Of a stretch of 64,000 nt of DNA, positions 35,786-47,709 are shown piece by piece. Positions within the stretch are counted from its first letter, which is position 1, and every line of letters starts with the position of its first letter. Below the pieces are notes generated by a model that was not told the origin of the DNA, did not search any database, and worked only from the letters and a program-made list of their open reading frames with translations. Made by a program: the position numbers and the translations under genes. This stretch comes from Synchiropus splendidus (Eukaryota > Chordata > Actinopteri > Syngnathiformes > Callionymidae): NCBI RefSeq assembly GCF_027744825.2, contig NC_071342.1, forward strand, positions 19,874,001 to 19,938,000. The letters are read 5' to 3'.

Positions 35786-36370
35786 AGACACCGTAGCCGC
35801 TAGATGTGTATATTTCTACCAGACAGTGTAAATACAATCTGATGCTAAAGTTGGTTCCCTTCTCTTTCTGTCGGTTGGATCCACTCAGACCCGGCTTCAT
35901 TCAGTATGTTAACTGTTACCTCACGGTCATGTTGGCCAAGCTGTATCACTGCATGACTCTTGTACCAGATTGTATGTCAGTGTCGATGTCTTTAAGTGCC
36001 TGTGCCGCTTCGACGATAGCCTCCGACTATTAACGTGCTACTGTGAAGACTCCAGCCCAGGAATGAAAGGGGACAACCTTAACATCATGGACCGCGCGGG
36101 GGGGTGAAACGGCTGTAAAGTTTCTATATGTGAAAGACTGTCCTTCCTCCTGACTTTCTGTTCGCTCCCCACGAGACCTTTGAGACTCTCCAGAGAAAGC
36201 TTTCTGTTTTTCTATGTCAGTGACCATCTCCAGTCCAGGTCCTGCTCCAGTCCACTTTTTTTCACTCTGCATAGCCGTTGCCAGTGGGGAAGCGTTCTGT
36301 AATGACTCATGTTCTCATTGCTCTGTTGTTCTTTGGATTATGTTAATAAACTGTACAAACATGCCTCATT
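35786..36370 (+). other. ret: ret 3' UTR
   Basis: Follows the long-isoform stop (taa 35783-35785). A canonical poly(A) signal AATAAA lies at 36345-36350, so a 3' UTR of about 580 bases is expected. No open frame here is supported. Confidence 0.75.
36345..36350 (+). terminator. ret: ret poly(A) signal
   Basis: AATAAA in the context tgttaataaactg, about 560 bases after the ret long-isoform stop and followed within 30-50 bases by T/GT-rich sequence. Confidence 0.7.
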
Positions 36371-37097
36371 GTCAGTATCTGAGCCCGAGAGACTGGACAG
36401 TGACAAAACAGGTTGTTGCTGCTTTTGTTGCATTCATTTTTAAAATATTTTTAAATATTTATATTTTTTGTTACGGTCACAGTTCTCCATGTGAGAAATT
36501 GATTTGTAAAATATTTAACTCCTTATTCTGGCGCTGTTTGCGCTGGTGTTATTATTATTATTTTTTTATCTGTAAATGTGATTATTATTAGTCCAGCACT
36601 TTATCAGTAACATCTGTCAAATACAATTTCAATGTCTCGCAATGGTCGCAGTTCGAGTTACGCCGAACTAAATACTTTTGCTTATGCATGTATGGAAAGA
36701 TAAAATGCGGTGAATGGGGATTTATTCGAAAACCATTTGACATGATGAAACTCACATTTTCAGTGAAGAATAACGCCCGGTATTTGTTATTTTAAGCAAA
36801 ACTTGATGATTATATTAAAAACGAATAACCTCTTTTTAAACCATGAACTAAAGGCTTCCAGTAGGAACATGAGAGACTACAAAATAAAATATTTCGCAAC
36901 GTTCTTCACGCCAAGCATCACACGATGACGTCACGCCGGTACAACGCGCTGATTGGCTTCCCTCCACCGGAAGTCAATCACGGCAGTCTCTCCTCTTTAC
37001 TCCGTGGCATTTTGTATCACAGTCTGACTGACTGAGTCGCCATGTTAAAAAACCTCCAAACCTAAGCCCACGGAATGATGGAGGATAGCGACAAGAG
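36371..37097 (+). promoter_or_regulatory. csgalnact2: csgalnact2 promoter and non-coding first exon
   Basis: The ret-csgalnact2 gap is AT-rich until about 36890. It then holds TGACGTCA (36926-36933), an inverted CCAAT box in gattggc (36951-36957) and an ETS-type CCGGAAGT near 36967. A splice donor (acaagag then gtgagt at 37098) ends a probable non-coding exon whose start is near 37000-37040. The coding exon begins after an acceptor at 37511-37512. This arrangement, a CpG-type promoter with a leading untranslated exon, is typical of broadly expressed genes. Confidence 0.65.
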
Positions 37098-37664
37098 GTG
37101 AGTACTTTTTTGTAAACTACACACCACTTGTCACGAATGTAGAAATGGGACGGGGAGTTAGCTGGAAAGCTTGAGCTTAGACCAGCGATAAAACAAACGC
37201 GGTGCCGATTCATATCCGATGTGTGCTTTTCAAAATAAGTGAGGTCAACGGCTTTAAACGTCTCTTGCGACTAGTATGTGTGGCTCTTATTTTGAAATCA
37301 CGGCACTCTTCTTGTATCGGTGACCATCTCGCCGTGTTTTCCTCCGAGCTGTGAGCTGCGGTTCAGGCTGTTAAAAACGAACAATTCCGCGTCTAATTCA
37401 CTTGTGTTTTAGTGCAGAGTTTCCCCCCTGCGTCACTCAAGGCTCGGTGTTGCTGTTTGAAGACGCTAGGCGGCGTTTGAATGCATGTCAGTCATGTTTT
37501 GTTTGTGCTCAGGTGGCACCCTGGACTGGTGTGAAACTCATGGAGGTGCGACGACAATGGTGGAGATGGTGAAGACATGAGTCTGGGAGGCGTGTGGCGG
37601 TGCCCCGGAGAGAGTCCGAGAGTTGTGTGAGTGATGTGATTGGATGGACATGCAGACCTGCCTG

Positions 37665-37700
37665 CTATAGCGCGTGCGTGCGTGCGTGTGTGTGTGAGCG
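37665..37700 (+). repeat. GCGT/GT microsatellite just before the csgalnact2 start
   Basis: gcgtgcgtgcgtgcgtgtgt-type repeat lying in the 5' UTR between the in-frame upstream ATG (37640) and the chosen start (37703). Length variation here would change whether the upstream ATG is in frame. Confidence 0.8.
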
Positions 37701-37702
37701 TG

Positions 37703-40213
37703 ATGCCCAGGCGGGGGTCGCCGCTCCAGGGCCGGGCGCGATGGCTCTTCCTGGGTCTGTTCCTGCTGCTGGTGCTGCTGCTGTTCGCCTACCTGTTGGA
37801 GTGCACGCCGCCGGCCGACGTCAGCCTGCTCCTGCCCGGGATCGCGGGGGAGCCCTACGGGAAGGAGCACTACCAGGGGCTGCTGCAGGAGCAGGAGGAG
37901 CGCCATCTGAACCGCGCCTCCAGCCTGAAGCGCCAGATCGCTCAGCTCAAGCAGGAGCTGCAGGAGATGAGCGAGAAACTCAAGCTGCTGCAGGAGAAGA
38001 AGGAGCCGCCAGGCGTGCAAGGGCTGGTGGAAACTAAAGACCAGGAGCCTGGAGATCTGCTGGAGTTCCTGCACTCCCAGATCGACAAGGCGGAGGTGAA
38101 CACGGGCGCACGCCTGCCCAGCGAGTACGCGCTGGTCCCCTTCCAGAGCTTCACCTCCTCCAAGGTGTACCAGCTGGAGATGGGTCTGACCCGACACCCG
38201 GAGGAGAAGCCCGTGCGCAAGGATCGCAGGGACGAGCTGGTGGAGGTCATCGAGACGGCTCTGGATATCATCAACAACCCAGACGAGGAGGACGGCGTGG
38301 AGGACGACGTGCCCATGCAGAGGCAGATCTACAGCGAGGCTCACTTCACCGAGGGTAGGTGTTTCCTGTCAGTGAGCATAGAGCTTCCTGCTGTGAGGGT
38401 AGTCCATCATTTTAGCTTTTAGCATTGTAGCTGTACTCTGGCAAACGCTGTGCTAGGTCTGCCCCGGGGCCTCTACCCACGTGGACATGTGCCGACGCTC
38501 TTCATGAGGACTCGTAGAGAGTTTGTGGCTCATGAAATGGCAGCGTTCCAATGGTTCTCTGTGAAGACTCTGACTAACAGGTCTGGTTTGGGCAGGACTG
38601 TACAGGACAGAGCGAGACAAGGGCTCGCTCTACGAGCTTTTCTTCGTGAAGGAAGATTCCAGCAACTTCCGTCACGTCACGCTCTTCAGGCCCTTTGGTC
38701 CACTGATGAAGGTCCGCAGCACCTCGGTGGAGACGTCGGGAATGGTCATCAACATCATCGTGCCGCTGGCGGGCAGAGTGGACACCTTCATCCAGTTCCT
38801 GCACAACTTCAGGTGAGAGACGCCGCCGCTCTGCTCACACATGAGTGTGTTGACCACCACACGTCTGTGCAGGGAGGTGTGTGTGCAGCAGGACAAGCGA
38901 GTTCATCTCACTGTGGTCCACTTCGGTCAAGACAGTCTGCAGGAGGTGAAGGCGGCTCTGGAGAGCATGTCCAGGTGGGTCGTGGGTATCACCGAAACAG
39001 AGCTTCTGTGTCGCCCCTGTAACTCAAGTGTCGTCTCAGGGAGGAGAACTTCTCCAACTACACTCTGATCCCAGTGGACGAGGAGTTCTCCCGCGGCCGA
39101 GGTCTGGACATCGGAGCGCACGCCTGGAAGAGCGGAGACGTCCTGATGTTCTTCTGCGACGTCGACATCCACTTCACCCTGGAGTTCCTCAACACCTGCC
39201 GACTGCAGGCGGCTCCCAGTAGGTTCAACTCCCCTCCGTCCCTTCCTGCCTCAGATGACGGTGAACCTTTGGTCTTGCAGACAAGAAAGTCTTTTACCCG
39301 GTCGTCTTCAGTCTCTACAATCCTGCCATTGTTTACGGAAATCTGGAGCTGGCTCCGCCCATTGAACTGCAGTTGGTGAGTTTCAGTCATCAAAAACAAT
39401 AACGTGAAGAGCTCATGTTTCCTCTGCCGTCTGTTGAGACAGATTCATAAGAAAGACGCCGGCTTCTGGAGGGACTTTGGTTTCGGGATGACCTGCCAGT
39501 ATCGCTCTGACTTCCTCAGCATTGGTGAGTTTTTCTTCTGTCCCCACTGTCAGCCCTTTTCTGAGCTTCTGTCAGGCAGGCGAGAGGTTCCAAAACCAGA
39601 GTGATGCTGCCTCGTGATCTCAAAACAGCTTTGCAGTATTGTAGGACACATTAAAATACAACTTACATGGAACCGTTTTAACATAAAAAAAGGCAGTTGA
39701 TCCACTCTGAACCTTGTTTGTTTCCTGCTCAAACTCAGAGGGGCTGATCCTCATTCTTGCAGCTGGTGTGTGATGATATTCCAATGGTTTGTGCCAATGA
39801 AAACTGGGTGTCTACAGTAACAGGATCAGTGGATGCAACTTAAGATTCCTCTGTGTATAACCCACAACGTCCACGTTCTCCTGCAACCCCCTCGAGTGAC
39901 ACGCTCTCTCTCTCCTCCAGGGGGATTCGACCTGGACGTGAAGGGCTGGGGTGTGGAAGACGTCCACTTGTACAAAAAGTATCTCCGCAGCGACCTCATC
40001 GTGATCCGCACCCCGGTGTCGGGGCTCTTCCACCTGTGGCACGAGAAGCAGTGCGCGGACGAGCTGACCCCGGAGCAGTACCGCATGTGCATCCAGTCCA
40101 AAGCCATGAACGAGGCCTCGCACTCTCACCTGGGCATGCTGGTGTTCCGCGAGGAGATCGAGACGCACCTCCGGAAGCAGGCTTTTAAGACTCAGAGCAG
40201 AACCGAGGACTGA
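37703..40213 (+). CDS. csgalnact2: csgalnact2, chondroitin sulfate N-acetylgalactosaminyltransferase 2 (7 coding exons)
   Basis: A Golgi type II membrane enzyme that adds GalNAc to start and extend chondroitin sulfate on the tetrasaccharide linker. Exons: 37703-38354, 38596-38812, 38873-38974, 39040-39218, 39281-39375, 39443-39524, 39921-40213, 539 residues (human 542). Met at 37703 starts MPRRG, as in the human protein. A membrane anchor follows ([19 protein letters not shown], about residues 15-33), then a coiled-coil stem ([16 protein letters not shown]). Exon 1 also holds the family stretch [14 protein letters not shown]. The metal-binding DXD motif is in FFCDVDI (Asp364-Asp366, exon 4). 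[32 protein letters not shown] and LFHLWHEK are conserved in exons 6-7. An in-frame upstream ATG at 37640 would add 21 residues but has a weaker start context. Confidence 0.96.
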
Positions 40214-40993
40214 AGCTCCGAGCACTGTGAGGCTCCGAGTCCAGTCACACAGATCCTCCAGCATTTCAACTGCACATCTGTAGACAAATGAATGTACGAT
40301 AACAAGCAATGTGAAGCCTGTGGAGTCAAGAACACAGTTTCAAATGCATGCAGTCACATCCTCATGTCTGGATTCATGAAATGGTACTGGACCATTGATG
40401 GATATCTGTTACCACAGATGCATGGACAGGGATTTTCACCCGCTCATTTTGGTGGTTGCAAATATTAACATGAAGGGATCAAGTCTGAAACTGTTGTTGG
40501 AGAACGAAGCTGTCGTGTGAATCCTGACACATTCCAGTCGAAAAAACACGATTCATTTGTTACTAAAGGACGTACAGTATTTATTACCAGCCTCAGGCGC
40601 CGGTCGACGCAGCAGATAAAGGATCTTTGTGTTTGCGACAAAACTGGAGCCATAAATGATATATTTTTAATTTCATGTGACCACAAAGGGACTGTTTCTT
40701 TGTTATGCGACAATCCGTCCGTACAGAATGGCGTGCTGATCTGCTGACTCCGCACTAAAACATCTGTTCTGTGTTTGGCTGCCCTGTAAATATTTGGTCG
40801 GCGATGATTGTGCCAACATGTGAGGGTGACCGAGGGGGGGGGGTTCCGAGTGACGGCAGCACAGGTCAATGTTTCAATGTAAATACCTTTATTCATATCT
40901 TCTGTAGATATTCTTACAGTCATTTCATTTCAGCGCTACACGGCTCAGTGTTTGTAAAACAACATGGTTTTTTAATTTTGGCCATAAAATAAA
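40214..40993 (+). other. csgalnact2: csgalnact2 3' UTR
   Basis: About 780 bases from the stop (tga 40211-40213) to a canonical AATAAA at 40988-40993. It converges with the sec23ip 3' end, whose stop is at 41192 on the other strand, leaving under 200 bases between the two genes. Confidence 0.7.
40988..40993 (+). terminator. csgalnact2: csgalnact2 poly(A) signal
   Basis: AATAAA within cataaaataaacatac, followed by T- and GT-containing sequence (tgttattcactg, then gggtcgtttctg). Confidence 0.7.
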
Positions 40994-41191
40994 CATACTG
41001 ACACTGTTATTCACTGCAATGTCCGGGTCGTTTCTGCTGCTGACGCATGCAGTAACGCTATAATTTACTCTATAAAAGTCTTATGATTTCTTAATTTAAG
41101 ACAAATGGTATAATACAATTTGTATTATTCATCTGCATACAAAAGGAAAGAACTAAAGAATGAAAGTAGAAAATGTTTCCCGTCAGCTAGT

Positions 41192-44100
41192 TTAATGAAC
41201 CATCTGCTCCGGGTGGATCCCCATGGTCTTGTAGATCTCCTTGAGAATGAGCAGCACCGTGTCTTCTGATTCCCTGCAGGTGGAGGAGCACATGTTCATG
41301 ACTGTGCAGATGCAAGGTACTTCTTCAGCAGACAGAGAAAGATCACTAACTTTTTCTTAACTTGAGAAAAACTGAAAGACTATATCGCCAACAGTGGGGG
41401 ACAAACTCCAAAACATCAAAGGAGTATTTGATGTTTGAGAGGATAAATCTAGTAACAGCTGCTGTGTCCATTAAACTACATAGACAAGTGTAGACACGCT
41501 AGATTTACAAATAAATAGAAACATTTTTGAATTCTAAAACTATATGCCAATGTTTTCATGAGTGAAACACTTCAAAAGGTACCAGTAGCAAAGGTGACTC
41601 TGGAGGGCGAAGAGGTACTCGTTGAAGCTCTCGATGGGCTTCTCCTGCAGCACGTAGTCGATGCGTCGGCCTCCGTTCAGCATCCCAACCTTCACCTGAG
41701 GCTCCTCTTCCTTTGGCGGCTCCGGGTTCTCTGGGAGTTTTTGCTCTGTGAATTATTGACAAACCGCTCAACAACAGGACATCTGGGGCCAGGTAGCAGC
41801 TGCTTGGCGGCGGAGCCCTCACCCTCCCGCGCCTGCTTCTCCTGCTCCTCGATCTGATTGGCCACCATGGCCAGCTCTGCCTGAAGCTGAGCGGTGGACG
41901 TGTGGGCGCGCGCAAAGTCATTGAGCGTCTGCCAGGCGCTGCGGAGGGAACTGATGAAGCCCTGCTTCAGGTCGGAGCCCATCCTGGTCAGACTCTCCTT
42001 CAGCTCTGTCAAAACACGGATCAATAAGAGCAGTGTTTTTCAACCTTTTTCTATCCACGGCACCGTTGTTTCATTGAAAAAATCCCGCGGCACACCACCA
42101 AAGGAAGCTCGGCCTATAAAGTCCTATAGAAAATCCCTATTCACTTGTGAAAAACTGTAGCTACTGACACTCGGTTGTTATTTTGATGGTCTATTTGCAG
42201 AAACAAATTGCAGAAAATCTACTTGTTTCAAATGTGTCCAGAAAGGGGCGGGCAATATGGCAAAATATATCATGATTTATTTTTTTTATTTACTTACTTT
42301 AAATAACTCTCTCTATCTCTTTTGCATGATTTTATTGTAGTTTTGAGTTTCCAGACAAATCCTTGCTTCATAATACAATTACTCTTTCTCTCTTAACATT
42401 TTGGAGTGCATTTATTTTGTTGTGCATTTAGTTTTTCACCAACTTTAAAACCACAAAGCAAACTTTGTCAGTCCATGAGTATCAACAAAGTTTTTGGATC
42501 ATTTTCCCACGACACACCTGACAGTCTCTCACAGCACACTAGCGTGCCGCAGCGCCCCAGTTGAAAAACGCTGAATAAAAGGACAAAGCCCTTAAAAGTG
42601 GCCGGATCAGTCATGACCCTAAATGTAGGAAGAAACTTGTCCCGCTTTTGAAGCCAGATTTGAATAATCCGCCAGCACTGTTACACTGTTGAAGAAGGTC
42701 GTACCAAGATGGAGCCTTTTCCTTCCTTTGTGATGTGGGATCAACACCGGCTTCAACTCTAGCTCAGGTACGATCAGAGGCTCGATCCTGTAGGCCACGG
42801 GGTCGAGCTGCGGCAGGAAGGTCATCGAACGATTACAGATGCAATCGACACACAAGTGTTTTGTTTTCATTTCAGATGGAGCAGTTCAGAGAAACTCACT
42901 GGGTGGTATATATTGAAGAAGCCGCTGCACGTGGGCAGCTGGTACGTCTCCTCGATCCTCTCCAGACCGCGGACAGTGAGGTACATGCCAATGGGAGACC
43001 CCAAGGCGAAGAAGTTCACCGGGTTGAAGTCCAGATTGTGGTAGACCACCGACACCTGCAGGAGAACTTGCTGTTTGCCCATTTCTCTTCCACACACAGA
43101 GCCGTCGTGTACCTGCCCGGTGCCCGTCTCAGAGTAGTTGTAGTCCACGTGGATGGAGCTGATCCCTCTGCCTGTGGGAGACTTCGTCATGGAGGTATCT
43201 GGGGGAAGCTCCGGAGCAGGGAGGGGCGCCACGGCCTGGACCTCAGCCTTCTTCTGCTCAGCCGCAGCCTGAAGATCAACACAGAGTCAGGCGTCGCCGG
43301 CGATGAGTCAGAAACCAAGGTGACTCACCTGCTTATTCACTCGCTCTTTGACAAACTTAGCAATTTTCTTTCTGGGACCGAGTGGGATTCCCATCTCCTT
43401 CAAGTCCTCGATGGTGCACATCAGCTGAATCGCAAAGGAAAAGAGAAGAATGACCTGAAAAACGTCTTTTTCATTTGGAACTGGATTCTGACCCATTGCA
43501 GTATCAGATTTACAAACTGGGTCAGACTAACACAAGAGGTCATGCCAGAACTCACAAAAGACTCTATATCGATCTTCTCCTCTTCGAAGGTCTTCTGGTA
43601 CTCTGCCAGGCTCAGATGTTCAAGCACTGAGGCCAATGTCTCAAACTCCTCCCCGCCTTCTTTCCGCTCGTCCTCCACAGCTGGAGGAATCACTGGGGCC
43701 GCCACAGGAGGCGCCACCTGTTGGACATCTGGATTGGCAGTGGGCATGATTGGCACAGAGGTGGCTGTCTTCTGATTGGACAGCAGGTCGAAGACGATCA
43801 GGGAGCCTGCGTGAAGAGACAGTCACTTCACCTTCCTTTCTAAAAACAAATTCTTGAAAACCTCTCTGGCTCCCATAACATGGCAGTAGGGATGGGCGAT
43901 ATGGACCTATTCCTTGTGTTGGACACTACTGTCTCTCTTGAAACTGTTTTATGATGAAACTTATTAGTGGAGTTTGTCTCCAACATCATTATTTATTTCA
44001 TTTATGTTTCAATATAATAGTTAACTAAGTGTAGAGATTCAATGTTTCACGTCTCTGGTAGAAGCCGCTGGTGTCTGACAGGCTGCTCTACCAGCTTTAT

Positions 44101-47100
44101 TTAGGGGTTAAATTGAGCCGTCTGTCTTTTGTATCTCATGTCTCTGAAAGGTTGACTTTAACTATGAACCATTCTGGACACATTTCCTAGATGCTACTGA
44201 AGAAATTTTAGAAATCATGTGAAGAAATTATCGTTTAGTCATATTCTATTCTCCAAACCATGATACAAACTGTCAGTCCTTTGTCTTGTGTGATGAAAAA
44301 CCTTTTCACAATTCTCTCTCCGAAAATGGTTGTTTTTCATTGCCTTATTGAAGATTTCACTAATACTTTGACTGCTTTAGAATTTGTTGATGGTCCCTAA
44401 CTGATGCTGGGTCGTAGCATTAGCGCTGCCTGTGAGAGTGTGTCCGCGATCAGTGAACCCTAATGGGGACGCGGAAGATGACGCTGCCGCCGATAGCGGA
44501 GCGGAGCTCCGTCCAATATCCAACTATTTTCACCAGGGTGTTTGGCCGAGGCACCAGCACAGCATGAGACCTGCATGTGTTGATGTGAACCAAGGCAGAC
44601 GACCGCGTCAGAGAACCTATGAGGACCACTCCATCGAATAAAATATACAGGGATCCAGAGAGTCGACCAGTGTCATTATCAAAGATTCCCTGGATTAAAA
44701 ATAAGTTACGATCGTGAACCAAAGTCCACCACACTCTCCACAACTATCACGTGTTGGCAGTCAACGAATTTATCGTGAGAAACAGAATTGTCATCGTGGC
44801 GTTTGTTGTGTTTGGCAGTATATTGTGTACGATAAGTTATCGCCCATCCCTACATGGCAGGTCAAGGTTGATCTTTAGGTGGCGCTCCTGCCTTCTAGGT
44901 AGCCTCCCGTCAAGCACATTACCTGGAAGAGCAACTATGACTTATTGTCAGCAGCCAGTTCAGTGTTTGATGTGGCTACAGATCTTTTTCAGGCATTGTT
45001 TAATGTCTTCTTTGTGCCAACAAAGAACCTTTGTCATCTGACAAGCAGGTCAGTCCACGTCAGAAGCTCAGAACCAGACTTCCACAACAGGATGTGAAAC
45101 ATGTGCCTCTATTGACCTCACAAATGACTCAGTGGAATGACGACGAGTGTGTTTGCAGAAGTGACAGCAGATGTCTGTAAATCAACGTTTAGGTTTTCCA
45201 CACTTTTGACAGGTTATATTTGTAACCTATGTTCACCTGTAGTGACTCTCTAGAGACAAGTTACCTAAGCTGTGCCCGGCCACCGATATCCCTCCACTGT
45301 AGTCGGGGTTCCTCTGCTTGAAAAGGTCGTAGAGTCGGTTGATCTCCAGAGCCACCGTGTCCATGATGGTCTGGCAGTAGGTGGGGCTGTTGTAGAAAAG
45401 TACGTCCAGCAAGGTTTCATTGGTGAAGTGACGTAAACGTCCAGTGCTCGGCAGTGTGATCTTCTTTATTCGTCTGCACAAGGAAAGAAAATATGACATT
45501 TCAATCATTTGAAGGCAAATACTTTGCCAACAAGGGCTGTCACCTGTCCACCCCTGTAGCGTCTCCGTGCAGGGCAGTGTGCCACTGGACAGGCAGGAAC
45601 TCTACACGGCTGATGGTGTGTTCGTCACATGATTTCTTGAAGTGACTCTGCAGCAGCTTCAGCGACACGCTGCGGAAGTCGTCCACTGGAAGTGAAGGTT
45701 GCGGGTGAATTTAAAGCCACATCACCGAGAACAGAGGGCAGCGTTGTACTGACCGCACTCCACCATGCTCCGAAACCTCAGGTCGCACACGGGTCCGATC
45801 CCGTGAACCATGAACACAAGATGATCCACTTTGGAGAGCTCGCCTGCAAGAAGAGAGTACCGACACTTACTAATGCTGCGGAAACTGGACTAGCAACAGC
45901 AGTGAATACCATCAGGCACTTCATCGTGGTCATCGTCAATGCCTCTCTTGACCACCCGAGGCCTCGTCTGTCCATCCTGAGTCGTGCCCCACTCGTCTGG
46001 CATGGAGGCTGGCTGGAACTGAACTATTACCTGCAAAGAAGAGAAGCTCAGCACTCACTGACCTGAGGTGGGCAGTAAGCCTTCTCCACTTTTTACCTTG
46101 GGATTGTGCATCACAATGGTTTCTCCTGACGGGAACTCCAGCCTGCGGTGCCACTGATTGGTTGATACAGCTTTCTTGTATTCTGTCTAAAGAGGCAAAT
46201 ATATCAGTACATGCTGTCATCGAACTCCATGAAGCAGACGACAAACCTCCAGTTTTTCACTGAACTCCTCAGAGTAAGGAATAAAGCGGCTGTCTGCATC
46301 TCCCTTATAGAACCATGAGCAGCGTCGGACCTCCGTCGGCTCCTCCTCCCAGTAAACGGCAGATCGCAGGCGGTCGTAGAGCTGCACGTCGTAGCGTCCG
46401 CCATCTGTCCGGACGATCACATTTTCCGGGTCTGGTTGAACTAGAGGATGGCAACCAACACTGTTATACGTTCTTTGATGGTTAAGCAGAGATCAACATC
46501 AAGATTGAGGTCATTTCTATTACCAGAGTTATACGTCTCCTCCAGCTGAAGAGAGTCAATGAAGCTAAACGGAAGCCAAACACTTTTGGATTCCACAAGT
46601 TTGCAGTAGAACCAGTGAGGATGAACTGCCTCGTAGACGTTGTAGTTGTACGGCATCATGGGACCAGCAGGGACGACAGCTCCAGCAGTGGGGGGTGGCG
46701 GAGTCGGTGCATGCAGCTGAGTTGGAGGCGGCTGCAGACGTTAAGAAGTTTCAGCAGACACATTGGAGAACATTACTACGATCACTAGTGATACCTTAGT
46801 GAAGGAAGGTCCAGGCGGAGGGAATGTTTGTGGCATGGAGGAGCTGAGAGAGTAGGGATTCTGCTGTGGCATGTGACTAGGCGGTAAGACCTCGGGTGCA
46901 GGAATATAAGGATTGGCTTTGCTGCTGGCAGCAGTGTGTCGGTACGGGTTATGACTCTGTGGCTGCATCTGTGGAGGCGGAGGGGTCATCGAGCTGGGGG
47001 GAGGAGTTTGGCGTCCCATCGGACTCTGATACACCCCACTGCCAAACACTGAAGGAGCAGAGTTCATGTATGAGGCAGGAGGCGCTGGCGTCGGCGCCAT

Positions 47101-47709
47101 GCTGGCATTGCTGGGAAGAGTTGACACTGGACACGTTGTCATGGGAGATGCAGAAAGCGCTGGCGGAGGGGGGCATGGCGACTGGCCGATGGAGGCAAAG
47201 GGATCGCCGTTTCCTCCTGGACTGGAGAAGTAGTTGAATGTAGAAGGTGGGGGGCCATTAGCGGAGGTCTGACCTAAAAAGCTGTCTTCTTCTCCCACAT
47301 CGGTAGAATCTTCTGCAGGAGCACACCAGGAATGTTTAGTTGGCTTTAGTGTACTTCATGTGCTTAGCTACTTCAACCAAAAAAAAACACACGGAACGGT
47401 CAATATATCGAAATAGTAGACGGAGTGACATGTTGGTACAGCGACTAGTTATAAGAAAAATTGTATTTAGCCACTCAAATGATGACTACTTTGGATTCCA
47501 ACTCGGTAGTTTGGTTATGTAGGAACAGCTGATCGGTCGCCACCGCTAGCTAGCATCATCCCCACGGTCATCTTACCTCCTGACAGCACCGCCGGGCCGG
47601 TTGCTTGGCTCACAGGAATAAAAGGCAGGTTGAAGTTGAATTCCGGGGCAGCGCTAAACAGTAAATTGGAACTAGAGTTGGGCAAATTGTTGTTTCTTCT
47701 ATCTGCCAT
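41192..47709 (-). CDS. sec23ip: sec23ip, SEC23-interacting protein (p125; 17 coding exons)
   Basis: Peripheral protein of ER exit sites that binds SEC23 and SEC31 in COPII coats; it belongs to the DDHD (PA-PLA1-like) family. Exons on the minus strand: 47709-47577, 47312-46795, 46731-46524, 46440-46247, 46186-46097, 46030-45910, 45843-45754, 45685-45544, 45473-45265, 43806-43556, 43424-43329, 43268-43113, 43055-42900, 42807-42705, 42005-41823, 41745-41583, 41273-41192; 964 residues (human 1000). The ATG at 47709 has a strong context (A at -3, G at +4) and begins MADRRNN. A proline-rich N-terminus carries [14 protein letters not shown]-type region follows (PHWFYCK to WFYKGD), then [17 protein letters not shown], the lipase-like GHSLG motif, a SAM domain ([10 protein letters not shown] to [10 protein letters not shown]) and the C-terminal DDHD region ([50 protein letters not shown]). 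Confidence 0.96.
42031..42573. mobile_element. hAT-like (Charlie-type) non-autonomous element in sec23ip intron
   Basis: A 543-bp element with inverted ends cagtgtttttcaacc and, on the other strand, cagcgtttttcaactgg. It is flanked by an 8-bp target duplication with one mismatch: AATAAGAG (42023-42030) and AATAAAAG (42574-42581). The interior has no coding capacity. It lies in the intron between the exons ending at 42705 and starting at 42005. Confidence 0.88.
43887..44852. mobile_element. hAT-like non-autonomous element in sec23ip intron 9
   Basis: A 966-bp element with perfect inverted termini of at least 14 bases, tagggatgggcgat and its complement atcgcccatcccta. It is flanked by a perfect 8-bp duplication CATGGCAG at 43879-43886 and 44853-44860. 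No intact transposase frame is present. It makes up most of the 1.46 kb intron 9 (45264-43807). The good ends suggest a fairly recent insertion. Confidence 0.92.
45265..45473 (-). other. sec23ip: sec23ip exon 9 with the GHSLG serine motif
   Basis: Exon encoding [30 protein letters not shown] and [10 protein letters not shown], ending in the glycine split across the next intron. GXSXG is the nucleophile elbow of alpha/beta-hydrolase lipases. The residues of this motif are intact in the fish protein. For human p125 itself, phospholipase activity is reported to be absent or weak, so intact motif does not prove catalysis. Confidence 0.85.

Noticed and set aside
37538..38344. 268-codon minus-strand frame, leucine/glutamine-rich
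   Set aside because: Antisense shadow of csgalnact2 exon 1, produced by GC-rich coiled-coil codons.
42735..43775. 346-codon plus-strand open frame overlapping sec23ip
   Set aside because: It runs antisense through four sec23ip exons and their introns; the minus-strand exons have correct splice sites, phases and family match, while this frame has no recognisable domain.
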